Source of the DNA: Bacteroidota bacterium
GTDB taxonomy: Bacteria > Bacteroidota > Bacteroidia > Bacteroidales > Prolixibacteraceae
DNA: 8,938 nucleotides
NCBI GenBank assembly: GCA_023412195.1
Contig: JAEYNZ010000055.1
Span: forward strand, 1-8,938
Direction of reading: 5' to 3'
The notes under the pieces were generated by a model, which saw only the letters and a program-made list of their open reading frames with translations, did no database searches and had not been told where the DNA came from. Position numbers and translations under genes: made by a program. Positions 1 to 7,097 of the stretch are shown here, one piece after another. Position 1 is the stretch's first letter; each line of letters starts with the position of its first letter.

Positions 1-78
1 AAAGCAATCTGCATGGTCAGCAGGCTTACAATCTTCTCATATCCAAATATGGGTTGGTTAAGCCGTATAAATCTCTAG
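1..78 (+). CDS. C-terminal end of probable group II intron-encoded reverse transcriptase (partial)
   Basis: An open frame enters from the left edge and ends at TAG (76-78), giving 25 residues that finish in NMGWLSRINL. The sequence is too short to identify alone. Its position is the main evidence: intron-encoded reverse transcriptases lie in intron domain IV and usually stop a few tens of bases before domain V. Here the stop is about 40 bases before a clear domain V on the same strand. The residues would be the extreme C-terminus, after the RT and maturase (domain X) regions, which are outside the window. It could also be a chance open frame. Whether the protein is intact, or has an endonuclease domain, cannot be judged. 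Confidence 0.45.
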   Translation, partial: KAICMVSRLTIFSYPNMGWLSRINL

Positions 79-118
79 GTGTACGACCAGCGAAAGCTTT
101 ATGATGAAAATTAGGAGG

Positions 119-152
119 AAAGCCGTACGCGGGAAAATCGCACGTACGGTTT
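119..152 (+). ncRNA. Group II intron domain V (catalytic hairpin)
   Basis: The lower stem pairs 120-128 with 144-152 and includes the AGC catalytic triad (121-123), with its G in the usual G-U wobble. A two-base bulge (A142, C143) follows on the 3' side. The upper stem pairs 129-132 with 138-141 and is capped by GAAAA (133-137). Lower stem, AGC triad, two-base bulge and upper stem are in the canonical domain V order. It departs slightly from the textbook 34-nt form: it is about one base shorter and has a five-base cap instead of a GNRA tetraloop. Domain V binds catalytic metal ions and is the most conserved part of the intron. Confidence 0.85.
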
Positions 153-157
153 GACGA

Positions 158-204
158 GGGGGCTACAGGGCAAAGAAAATTCTTTGCTCTGTACTCTACT
201 CTAC
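158..204 (+). ncRNA. Group II intron domain VI with candidate branch-point A
   Basis: A long hairpin pairs 164-177 with 180-193: TACAGGGCAAAGAA against TTCTTTGCTCTGTA, with one G-U pair. It follows the purine-rich linker after domain V. The 3' flank reads CTCTACTCTAC and ends at 204. A198 is the seventh base from the end, where the bulged branch-point adenosine of domain VI normally lies. This supports a branching (lariat-forming) intron, though I have not computed the fold, and the lower stem pairing between the G-run (158-162) and the pyrimidine-rich 3' flank is only approximate. Confidence 0.7.
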
Positions 205-390
205 TGGCATAAATATTTATGAATTCTGCCACTAAGAAGAAAAGACACTAAGAATTCACAAAGAAATACCTGATTTAAAAATCTTAGTGAATCTTTGAGT
301 TCTTAGAGTCTTTGTGGCATAAATACTTATGAATTCTGCCACTAAGAAGAAAAGACACTAAGAATTCACAAAGAAGTATCTGTCTAAAAA
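205..390. repeat. Two direct copies of an interspersed repeat, 110 bp period
   Basis: Bases 205-280 recur at 315-390 with about six mismatches (for example T216/C326, A266/G376 and C269/T379). Each copy starts with the TGGCA end of a preceding unit, then a 17-bp AT-rich joint, then the left arm starting TGCCAC. The joint in the first copy contains the perfect palindrome CATAAATATTTATG (208-221). The second copy loses similarity after about 390 and has no right arm. No protein frame of note lies in it. It resembles the CACTAAGA-type intergenic repeats I recall from Bacteroidota genomes; that comparison is from memory. Confidence 0.8.
227..319. repeat. Imperfect palindromic repeat unit built from CACWAAGA words
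   Basis: The left arm begins TGCCAC (227-232) and the right arm ends GTGGCA (314-319), a perfect 6-bp terminal match with imperfect pairing further in. The left arm carries the word CACTAAGA at 230 and 246 and CACAAAGA at 257. The right arm carries the reverse-complement type words TCTTAGTG (282), TCTTTGAG (292), TCTTAGAG (301) and TCTTTGTG (309). The AT-rich centre (about 266-281) would be the loop. No target-site duplication is evident, so mobilisation as a MITE is only one possibility. A transcribed hairpin or a recombination-maintained array are others. Confidence 0.65.
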
Positions 391-412
391 AATTCGGGGT
401 TTACAAGTCATA

Positions 413-468
413 GAACAGGAAGGCACAGCTGGCGCCCGACCCTGTAGGGGTCGCATGTTTCTCTGTTC
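413..468. repeat. GC-rich intergenic palindrome downstream of the DUF6340-like gene
   Basis: The outer arms GAACAG (413-418) and CTGTTC (463-468) enclose an inner hairpin, CGACCC (437-442) / TGTAG loop / GGGTCG (448-453), preceded by the palindrome GGCGCC (431-436). It starts 12 bp after the stop of the minus-strand lipoprotein gene, so it may protect or end that transcript. No T-run follows on the minus strand, so it is not a standard intrinsic terminator. Its GC-rich core contrasts with the AT-rich surroundings, which suggests a dispersed palindromic repeat. Confidence 0.5.
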
Positions 469-479
469 CTGAATTGCTC

Positions 480-1382
480 TCAGAAAGATTGGCTAAATCC
501 GCGCACAGGTTTCGGAGAATGGTTATTCATGGAACTTTGTTTCATCTCCCTTGCCACTTCCAGGTTGTTTTGTGCTTTTTGGGCAAGCTTTGGTTTAAGG
601 GAACCCATCATATCCTGAAGGATAACTATTGCTTGATCAAATTCACCGGATAAAATGAGCGAATTGGTGTCCTTGAAATGTTTGCTGCCATGTAAAATTC
701 TGGGTTCAGTTATGGCTGACGGATAAAACATCCGGTGATATTCTGTTCCGGCTTCATGTGCAAGAAATCTTATTTTGTCCTTTGCATTATCAAGATTGGG
801 AATGATGGTAAACAAGCCTCCCAGGGTAGGCCTCGACCTGTAGAACTCTCCTTTTTCAAGGAGTGTTCTTTCTACGACTTCACCAGTATTGTCGTACAAT
901 GATACATAGTAGTTGTTTACAATGTAAAAGTCCTTTGTTTTTGACACCGACCCGTCGTCCGACTCCTCCCTGATCACTTCCCAGTCGAAGTTCAGGCGCA
1001 GGCTGTCGAGGGTCAGAAGGTAATCGGCAGCATATGAGTTGCACACTGATATAATTTCACTTTTGTCAATAAGAAAGTCATGATTTTTATTTTTTCCTGA
1101 TGGCCGGGTTATAGTGTCAAAAGCAACAGTAATAACCGGGTTCTCAGGTACACCATCATTTACAAGGGAAAATCCGAATTCGTCGATTCCTGTCTGATAA
1201 GCAGTTTCATGTTTATCCTTTATGCCCGGGTTCTCGCGGTAATTAAACAGATTGCTGTAAACAATCGTGGCGGGTTGTTTTGGGAGGACAAGTTCAGGCG
1301 GCAGTTCCCTGGTTATATAAACCGGGGTAGTGCAACTACAAAGAATCACAAGTGGTAATATCAGGAGATAAAAGCTTTTCAT
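480..1382 (-). CDS. DUF6340-like lipoprotein, function unknown
   Basis: This 300-residue protein has a lipoprotein signal peptide: residues 2-14 are hydrophobic and the lipobox LCSC gives lipid attachment at C17. It would be anchored in the outer or inner membrane, facing the periplasm or surface. A segment at about 33-50 (LPKQPATIVYSNLFNYRE) resembles the LP-K-x-I-x-I-NR start of the DUF6340 family, a Bacteroidota lipoprotein family without known function. The middle (about 118-185) looks beta-rich. Residues 232-282 form a helical stretch (SGEFDQAI, then KAQNNLEVAREM) like the TPR-type tail of that family. The family name is from memory of the pattern and was not searched. The start is set by the signal peptide; no clear Shine-Dalgarno precedes it. 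It is separated from the efflux operon by 141 bp that may hold its own promoter, so a role in metal export is not implied. Confidence 0.8.
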   Translation of the reverse strand: MKSFYLLILPLVILCSCTTPVYITRELPPELVLPKQPATIVYSNLFNYRENPGIKDKHETAYQTGIDEFGFSLVNDGVPENPVITVAFDTITRPSGKNKNHDFLIDKSEIISVCNSYAADYLLTLDSLRLNFDWEVIREESDDGSVSKTKDFYIVNNYYVSLYDNTGEVVERTLLEKGEFYRSRPTLGGLFTIIPNLDNAKDKIRFLAHEAGTEYHRMFYPSAITEPRILHGSKHFKDTNSLILSGEFDQAIVILQDMMGSLKPKLAQKAQNNLEVAREMKQSSMNNHSPKPVRGFSQSF

Positions 1383-1454
1383 GGTGTTTAGATTGTCCCT
1401 AGATGTTTATACCTGAAAATGTGTTTATAATAAAATGAAGGAATAAAGTTACTG

Positions 1455-1462
1455 CAAACATA
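1455..1462 (-). promoter_or_regulatory. Candidate -7 box (TATGTTTG) for the DUF6340-like gene
   Basis: On the minus strand TATGTTTG matches the Bacteroidota -7 consensus TAnnTTTG exactly. It lies 72 bp before the ATG, giving a leader of roughly 65 bases. No good TTTG -33 box is present at the usual distance, and the spacer is AT-rich, so this could be a chance match. Confidence 0.35.
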
Positions 1463-1523
1463 GATGAAATGAAAGATTACATTTTAAAATTTTATTTCCA
1501 CAGTAACATCCTTCCAGTTACAC

Positions 1524-4500
1524 TCACACCGTTTCTCTTTTCCCTCTTTCCGACCGGCTCTCCATCCAGTTATAGATAATAGGCAACACCATCAGTGTCA
1601 GCAAGGTTGAGGTAATTAATCCGCCAATTACAACAGTGGCAAGCGGGCGCTGCACTTCAGATCCCGGCCCGGTATTGAATGCCATAGGTATAAAGCCAAG
1701 GCTTGCAACAAGTGCTGTCATCAGTACAGGGCGGAGGCGGTCGGCCGAACCTTCCAGGATATTTTGCCTGAGGTTTTGCCGGTTATTTTTTCTCAGTTCA
1801 TTAATGTGGTCAATCAATACTATACCATTAAGCACTGCAACCCCGAATAGTGCCACAAAACCAATACTTGCCGAAACCGAAAGGTACATGCCCCTGATCC
1901 ATAGCAGAAAAACACCTCCTGAAAGTGCAAACGGAAGGTTAAGTAAAATCAACAGTGCATACTTCATTTTACCGAAGTTGAGGTACAATAACCCTATAAT
2001 GATGAAAATAGAGAGCGGGACCACCAGCAGCAGGTGCCGCATAGCCCTTCGCTGGTTTTCAAATGTTCCCCCGTATTCAATAAAATAACCCGGAGGTATT
2101 TCAGCATTCTGTCTTATTTCCTGCTGAAGGTTGGATGCATAGGTTCCCAGGTCGATATCCCGGATGTTGATTCCTACAATTAGTCTTCTGAATCCGTTTT
2201 CCCGCTGAATTTCCCGCGGGCCTTCCTGCAGGTCTATGTTGGAAACACGATTCAACGGGATGAAATCACCATTGGGCAGATGAACAGGTATGTCCTGAAT
2301 TTTATAAAGCTCGTCCCTGATATCGGCCGGATATCTTACCACAATTCCGAAACTCCGCTGCCCTTCATAAAGCACGCCCACTTCCTGTCCGCCAATTCCT
2401 GCTTCAACTACCTTCTGTACTTCATTTACATTTAATCCAAATGAAGCAACTGCTTCCCGGTCAATTTCGATTGTCATGTAGGGCTGTCCCACCGACTGTT
2501 CGACATAAAAATTTGCAGTTCCCCTGAGCCGCGGCAGCATTTCAGAGATATGGTCGCCAATCCTGCCAAGCATGTCAAGGTCTTCCCCATAAATTTTTAC
2601 TGCCAGGTCCGATTTTACTCCGCTTGTAAGTTCATCAACGCGCATGGCAATAGGTTGTGTAAAATTATATGCCATGCCCGGTTCTGACTGCAGGTATGGT
2701 TCAATATATGCAATAATATCTTCTTTTGAAACTCCGGGACGCCATTGTTTAGGCGGCTTCAGAACCACCCATACATCGGTCTGGTGCACTCCCATCCAGT
2801 CGTTGGCCAGATCGGAACGGCCTGTTTTGGGGACTACAGTTTCAATTTCAGGGATATTTTCTACCAGCCGGGCAGCCAGCCAGTTTGCATTTTCAATTGA
2901 CTGGTCGAGGGTCACGGAGGGCATCCGCACCTGTTCTACCAGTATGGATCCTTCGTCAAGCTCGGGGAGAAACTCAGTTCCCAGCCTGGTCATGATAAAT
3001 AATGATATCCCAAAGAGGATACCTGCCACAGATATTACCATCCAGCGGTGATCCATGTATTTGTTGAGTGAATGAACGTAACGTGGTTTCAGCCAGTTTA
3101 TCAACCTGTTTTTCCTGACTTTAACCCCTTTTCGGAAAATGATTGCCGACATTGCAGGAATAAAGATCAGGGCAAGAAGCAATGACCCAAATACTGCTGC
3201 TGCCACAGTTATGGCCATTGGCCTGTAGAGGATGCCTTCCATTCCGCTGAATGTCATAATGGGAACATAAACCATTAGTATAATGAGTACACCAAAAAAT
3301 ATTGGCCTTACAACCTGCCGGGAAGCCTGGATAATAACCTCCTGCTTGTCGGCATTTTTATCTTTTTGTAACCGGTGGATGATATTTTCAACCATAACCA
3401 CAGAACCATCCACGACCATTCCAAAGTCAATGGCCCCCAGACTCATCAGGTTTGCTGCCAGTCCAAATTCACGCATCCCTATAAATGCAAACAGCATCGA
3501 TAAAGGAATCACCATTGCAACAATGAGCGCACCTGAGATTTCTCCAAGCAGCAGGAGCAGTACCACGATCACGAGCAAACCCCCTTCGATGAGGTTGGTC
3601 GAAATTGTTGAGGTGGTGCGTGAAATCAGGTCCGACTGGTCATAAAATTTTTCAATATGGACACCTTTGGGGAGTCCGGCATTAACAGCCTGAATTTTTT
3701 CTTCAATGCCAGAGATTACTTCGCGTCCGTTTCCTCCACGCAGCATCATTACAATTCCTGTTACAACTTCTCCTTTTCCGTCGCGGGTGACACCCCCCTG
3801 CCTGATTTGGGTTCCTATCTCCACGGTTGCTACATCGCGGATAAATGCGGGTTTGTTTTCAACATTTTTGATGATAATATTGCGGATGTCATCGGCTTTA
3901 TTAATTTGTCCGAATCCCCTGATAATGTATTGTTCATGATTGTGTTCCAGAAAGTTTCCTCCTGAGACACTGTTGTTGTTGGCAATGGCATCCATAACAT
4001 CTGATATGCCAATGCCAAACATCCGTAAACGGCCTGGCACAACAATCACATCATATTGTTTAACGAACCCTCCGAAGGAATTAATCTCAGTGACACCCCT
4101 CACGGTTTTCAGCTGCGGAGCTATCAGCCAGTCTTGGATTTCGCGAAGCTCTGTCAGTGAATGATTTTCACCATACACCACGTATTGGTATATTTCACCC
4201 AGTGCAGTTGAAATCGGGCCCAGCTGCGGGCTGGAAACCCCCGGGGGCAGTTCATCAGCAATCGACTGCAGCCGCTGGCTCACCATCTGGCGCGCAAAGT
4301 AGATATCTGTTCCTTCATCAAATTCCACGGTTACCGCTGACAAGGCAAATTGTGAAATAGAACGAACCTGCGCAACATTAGGCAGACCGTTCATCGCTGT
4401 TTCGATTGGGTAACTCACCAGTTTTTCCACATCGAAAGGAGAAAACCGGCCTGCCTTTGTTATGACAAGTACCTGAACGGGAGTTACATCGGGTAGGGAA

Positions 4501-4610
4501 TTTATCGGAAGGCTGATCAGTGAGAAGTAACCTCCCACTGCCATCAGGACCACCAGGGATAGAGCTACAAATTTTTGCCTGACGCTGAATGTGACGATAC
4601 CTTTAAGCAT
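1524..4610 (-). CDS. czcA: Heavy-metal efflux RND pump, CzcA-like inner-membrane transporter
   Basis: This 1028-residue protein has full RND length and layout: one N-terminal membrane segment (about 13-32), a large periplasmic loop, a block of six segments (about 341-541), a second periplasmic loop, and five C-terminal segments (about 858-1012). It would use the proton gradient to drive cations out through the tripartite complex. The heavy-metal (HME) branch is shown by PDVTPVQV (40-47), LGPISTALGEI (130-140), FLPELDEGSI (547-556) and QPIAMRVDELTSG (652-664). The fourth segment reads DFG-x3-DG-x5-EN with D395, D401 and E408. These match in order and spacing the CzcA acidic residues D402/D408/E415 needed for proton-coupled transport. 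CusA-type Cu/Ag pumps instead have a VDAA-type version without the first aspartate. I therefore infer divalent metals (Zn, Co, Cd, Ni); which one cannot be read from sequence. The ATG is 17 bp after the adaptor stop, with only a weak AGG upstream. No truncation or frameshift is seen. Confidence 0.93.
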   Translation of the reverse strand: MLKGIVTFSVRQKFVALSLVVLMAVGGYFSLISLPINSLPDVTPVQVLVITKAGRFSPFDVEKLVSYPIETAMNGLPNVAQVRSISQFALSAVTVEFDEGTDIYFARQMVSQRLQSIADELPPGVSSPQLGPISTALGEIYQYVVYGENHSLTELREIQDWLIAPQLKTVRGVTEINSFGGFVKQYDVIVVPGRLRMFGIGISDVMDAIANNNSVSGGNFLEHNHEQYIIRGFGQINKADDIRNIIIKNVENKPAFIRDVATVEIGTQIRQGGVTRDGKGEVVTGIVMMLRGGNGREVISGIEEKIQAVNAGLPKGVHIEKFYDQSDLISRTTSTISTNLIEGGLLVIVVLLLLLGEISGALIVAMVIPLSMLFAFIGMREFGLAANLMSLGAIDFGMVVDGSVVMVENIIHRLQKDKNADKQEVIIQASRQVVRPIFFGVLIILMVYVPIMTFSGMEGILYRPMAITVAAAVFGSLLLALIFIPAMSAIIFRKGVKVRKNRLINWLKPRYVHSLNKYMDHRWMVISVAGILFGISLFIMTRLGTEFLPELDEGSILVEQVRMPSVTLDQSIENANWLAARLVENIPEIETVVPKTGRSDLANDWMGVHQTDVWVVLKPPKQWRPGVSKEDIIAYIEPYLQSEPGMAYNFTQPIAMRVDELTSGVKSDLAVKIYGEDLDMLGRIGDHISEMLPRLRGTANFYVEQSVGQPYMTIEIDREAVASFGLNVNEVQKVVEAGIGGQEVGVLYEGQRSFGIVVRYPADIRDELYKIQDIPVHLPNGDFIPLNRVSNIDLQEGPREIQRENGFRRLIVGINIRDIDLGTYASNLQQEIRQNAEIPPGYFIEYGGTFENQRRAMRHLLLVVPLSIFIIIGLLYLNFGKMKYALLILLNLPFALSGGVFLLWIRGMYLSVSASIGFVALFGVAVLNGIVLIDHINELRKNNRQNLRQNILEGSADRLRPVLMTALVASLGFIPMAFNTGPGSEVQRPLATVVIGGLITSTLLTLMVLPIIYNWMESRSERGKRETV

Positions 4611-4627
4611 TGGTGCCTGGTTTAAGT

Positions 4628-5839
4628 TTATTCTTCTGAAATGATGTCGTAGCGCATTAAAGCCTTTAGGCTGAACACATTTGAAGCTGCAACTTCATCA
4701 TCAATTTTGAGCCCTGTTTCAACAAAAATTTGTTTTCCCCCGATTTCTGTAATTTTTATCGGCGTGCATTCATATATGCCTTCTCCCTTATGAACAAAAA
4801 CCACAGCCTGGTTTCCATCATATGTAAGTGATTCTACAGGGACAGCAATCCGTTCTCTTTGGGAGGAGGCTTTTATTTCAAGCCGTACATTCTCTCCGGG
4901 CCGCGGCCATCCCTTGCTGGCGTCGGCAAGCACATTCACCACTACGGAGCGGCTGTTTTCATCAAGTCCCGGATTTATGGACGTAACCTTTGCAATAGTC
5001 TTCAGATCGCCGTTATACTGACGCTTCATAATTGTTACTGAATCACCGCTGCTGATGAGCCTTGCATCTTCAGGAGAAATATATCCACGTATCAGTACCA
5101 CATGTGTGTCAAGAATTCTCGACAGATTTTCAAAGGCATTGACAGATTGCCCCAGTTCAATAAAGTTTTGTTCCACTATACCGCTGATGGGTGAATGAAT
5201 CTGCAGGATCGGGTCGATGTCTTCCGCACTGGTGAATGCCTGTATTTCCTTGTCAGTTACCCCAAGGGCTTTTAACCGTGAATAAGCTGCCCTTACTGAT
5301 GCAGAAGTACGTTCAAATTCAGAGGTTGTCCTTTCAAGTTCACTTGCAGAACTTATAGTTTCTTCCACCAGTTGCATTACACGCCTGAGCCTGTTTGTCT
5401 GAAACTGCTGTTCAGCATGTGCCTGCAGATATTCTGATACCAATGTGCCGAATTCGAGGCTTTGTATATGAAACAGGACCTCGTTTTTCTGAACTGACTG
5501 CCCCTCGAATTTTTTAATTTCATGCACCTGGCCGTTGATGGGTGTGCTGATCATACTTGCATGTTCAGGTGCAGGAAAAACCACCCCGGGTGCTTCAATA
5601 GTAAAATCAAGCATACTGCTGCTTACCTGATGGAGTTTAACATTGAGATCCTGCTGCTGACTGGCTGTAAGTTTTACAATTTTTAATCCATTTTTTTCCC
5701 TTAAAGAAGGGGGCAGTTCTGTTTCGGCAGGCAATAAAACTGAATTTTTTTCTTTTCCATCGGAACAGGCAGTGAATAAATTAATTGAAGCAAGTAATAA
5801 TATGATACCAATAAGTCCTGAAGCTGTTGGCTTTTTCAT
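4628..5839 (-). CDS. czcB: RND efflux periplasmic adaptor (membrane fusion protein), CzcB/CusB-like lipoprotein
   Basis: This 403-residue adaptor would bridge the RND pump and the outer-membrane channel. The signal peptide ends in the lipobox FTAC, giving a lipid-anchored C25. The two halves of the barrel-sandwich (lipoyl) domain lie at about 95-127 (INGQVHEIKKFEGQSVQKNE) and 211-245 (IHSPISGIVEQNFIELGQSV). They flank an alpha-helical hairpin (about 128-200) that should contact the channel. A beta-barrel (about 246-325) and a membrane-proximal domain (about 330-400) follow. QSLEFGTLVSEY (126-137) and DENSRSVVV (293-301) are typical of CzcB/CusB-type adaptors. I see no His-rich N-terminal extension or Met cluster, so it offers no direct clue to the metal. 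It begins 11 bp after the channel gene and ends 17 bp before the pump, so all three are almost certainly one operon. No Shine-Dalgarno is evident (AACTGCAAAAA before the ATG). Confidence 0.9.
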   Translation of the reverse strand: MKKPTASGLIGIILLLASINLFTACSDGKEKNSVLLPAETELPPSLREKNGLKIVKLTASQQQDLNVKLHQVSSSMLDFTIEAPGVVFPAPEHASMISTPINGQVHEIKKFEGQSVQKNEVLFHIQSLEFGTLVSEYLQAHAEQQFQTNRLRRVMQLVEETISSASELERTTSEFERTSASVRAAYSRLKALGVTDKEIQAFTSAEDIDPILQIHSPISGIVEQNFIELGQSVNAFENLSRILDTHVVLIRGYISPEDARLISSGDSVTIMKRQYNGDLKTIAKVTSINPGLDENSRSVVVNVLADASKGWPRPGENVRLEIKASSQRERIAVPVESLTYDGNQAVVFVHKGEGIYECTPIKITEIGGKQIFVETGLKIDDEVAASNVFSLKALMRYDIISEE

Positions 5840-5850
5840 TTTTTGCAGTT

Positions 5851-7080
5851 TTAATATACAAGGTCCTGGTCGAGGTATTTCTCAAGCAAAATAAGCTGGA
5901 TGTAATAATCACGCAACGCGCCAAGGTATCTTTGTTCACTTGCAAGGTAAACCTGCTGGGCATTTATCAGGTGGAGCAGGTCCACTTCGCCAAGCTGATA
6001 TGCCCTGAGGGTTAGATTTTTCAGCTGCTCAGCCTTTCCTTTCATGGTTTCATGGTAACGGTTGATGATGGACCAGCTGACAGAGTAGTTGTGCCAGGCA
6101 CTTTCAATCTGCCGTTTAATGTCAAGGGCAACCTGTTGCTGTTTCCATTCTATCTCTTCCTGCCGGGCAGTTGCTGTATTTATTCTTCCTTTCTGTTCAA
6201 GGGGATACCACAAAGGAATCTGCAAACCCACTTCAAATCCCCTGAAGTTGTACCCGTCGCCATAATTTTGTTTATAAAGCGATACCCTTAAATCGGGAAG
6301 GATATTGCTTCTGGCCTCTTTCAGATAATATTCCGAAGCCTTCTGTTCATGTTGTGTGGCCAGTACCAGAGGCTGATTTCCTTTTGATGAGAGCGATTGA
6401 ATCTCTGAGAAATCCAGATCCGAAACCAATAATGTGTCAGTAAAGGAAATAGTGTATAACTGTTCATTTTCAGGTAAGCCCATGAAATAAAACAGGCTGT
6501 ACCTGGCTTTGTGTAAGAGCCAGGTGCTCTGGTCCATGTCATTTTTTGCTTCTTCCAGACGTAATTCAGCATTTGCTAAATCAATGCCTGTAGCCATTCC
6601 TGTTTCATATTTTGTGAAAACAGCATTATACATGTCATGGGCATTGTTTTGTTCTTCCTGGCGCAGCCTGAGCATGTATAAGGCATATAGCACCTCCGCA
6701 TAGGATATTTTTACATCAGCTTTAATTTCTTTTTCCATGAACCGAACCTCATTTTCCATGGCTTTTATTTCTTCTGAGATTCCTTTTAAACGGTAGGATG
6801 TGGTTAATGGGAAATCCATCTCCTGTGAAATTGATACTCTTTTTTCATCAAAAAGTCCATTTCCAATACCTTCCTTCATGTAGCTCACTTCAGGAGCAGA
6901 AATGCCGGATTCTGTTTTTCTGAGATTTGTGCGTTGTTTCAGGCGGGCACGGAGCTGTTGTAATTCAGGATTCCTTACAAAAGCCGATTGCACTGCCTGT
7001 TCAATAGTAAGGACAGAATCCTGGCTTGACCCCCAGAATGCAAATATGAGAAATAGGGCAGTAACTATTGGTTTTTTCAT
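5851..7080 (-). CDS. TolC-family outer-membrane efflux channel (CzcC-like by context)
   Basis: This 409-residue protein has a Sec signal peptide (hydrophobic about 5-16, cleavage near 18-21, no lipobox cysteine), so it should be an integral outer-membrane protein. It shows the two-repeat OEP architecture. The signature Y-x2-G-x5-D-L-x-N-A occurs at 158-171 and a counterpart at 361-374 (YQLGEVDLLHLINA). Long heptad-like helices run at about 100-195 and 300-400, and a beta-strand motif GLQIPLW at 285-291 precedes the second helical region. A homotrimer would form the outer-membrane exit duct. It is somewhat shorter than E. coli TolC, as in many CzcC/CusC-type proteins. It is the first gene of the operon. 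Its start is well supported by GGGAG seven bases before the ATG, by far the best ribosome-binding site in the window. Substrate cannot be read from this protein; the metal assignment comes from the pump. Confidence 0.88.
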   Translation of the reverse strand: MKKPIVTALFLIFAFWGSSQDSVLTIEQAVQSAFVRNPELQQLRARLKQRTNLRKTESGISAPEVSYMKEGIGNGLFDEKRVSISQEMDFPLTTSYRLKGISEEIKAMENEVRFMEKEIKADVKISYAEVLYALYMLRLRQEEQNNAHDMYNAVFTKYETGMATGIDLANAELRLEEAKNDMDQSTWLLHKARYSLFYFMGLPENEQLYTISFTDTLLVSDLDFSEIQSLSSKGNQPLVLATQHEQKASEYYLKEARSNILPDLRVSLYKQNYGDGYNFRGFEVGLQIPLWYPLEQKGRINTATARQEEIEWKQQQVALDIKRQIESAWHNYSVSWSIINRYHETMKGKAEQLKNLTLRAYQLGEVDLLHLINAQQVYLASEQRYLGALRDYYIQLILLEKYLDQDLVY

Positions 7081-7087
7081 GATTCAA

Positions 7088-7092
7088 CTCCC
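7088..7092 (-). promoter_or_regulatory. Strong Shine-Dalgarno (GGGAG) before the channel gene
   Basis: On the minus strand GGGAG lies seven bases before the ATG at 7080 and confirms that start. The other visible genes have no comparable site. It sits five bases below the leader hairpin (7098-7138), so folding or protein binding there could affect translation of the operon's first gene. Confidence 0.6.
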
Positions 7093-7097
7093 AAATG

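Larger units (their letters stand above)
1..204 (+). mobile_element. 3' end of a group II intron (5' part outside the window)
   Basis: This is the tail of a self-splicing, retrotransposing ribozyme. In order it holds the end of a likely reverse transcriptase frame, a short linker, a domain V hairpin (about 120-152), and a domain VI hairpin ending in CTCTAC. The 3' boundary at C204 has independent support. Similarity between the two downstream repeat copies begins exactly at T205 (matching T315) and is absent just before it, as expected if the intron interrupted a repeat. The terminal AC fits the usual group II 3' end (AY). No plus-strand protein gene flanks it, so the insertion appears to be intergenic. 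Intron class cannot be assigned without domains I-III and the full protein. Confidence 0.8.

Noticed and set aside
26..232. Minus-strand open frame of 68 codons at the left edge
   Set aside because: It runs antisense through intron domains V and VI and into the repeat, whose RNA structure explains the sequence. The protein has no recognisable features.
205..390. CRISPR array
   Set aside because: Only two copies with a 110-bp period exist, with an internal palindrome and no short unique spacers between constant repeats.
1463..1523. Possible terminator of the efflux operon (GTAAC 1503-1507 with GTTAC 1517-1521)
   Set aside because: The stem is only 5 bp with a 9-base loop and no clean T-run follows on the minus strand, so it is too weak to call.
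1636..4360. Several plus-strand open frames (up to 150 codons) opposite the RND pump gene
   Set aside because: They are antisense shadows of a well-supported gene, with low-complexity compositions, no family motifs and no ribosome-binding sites.
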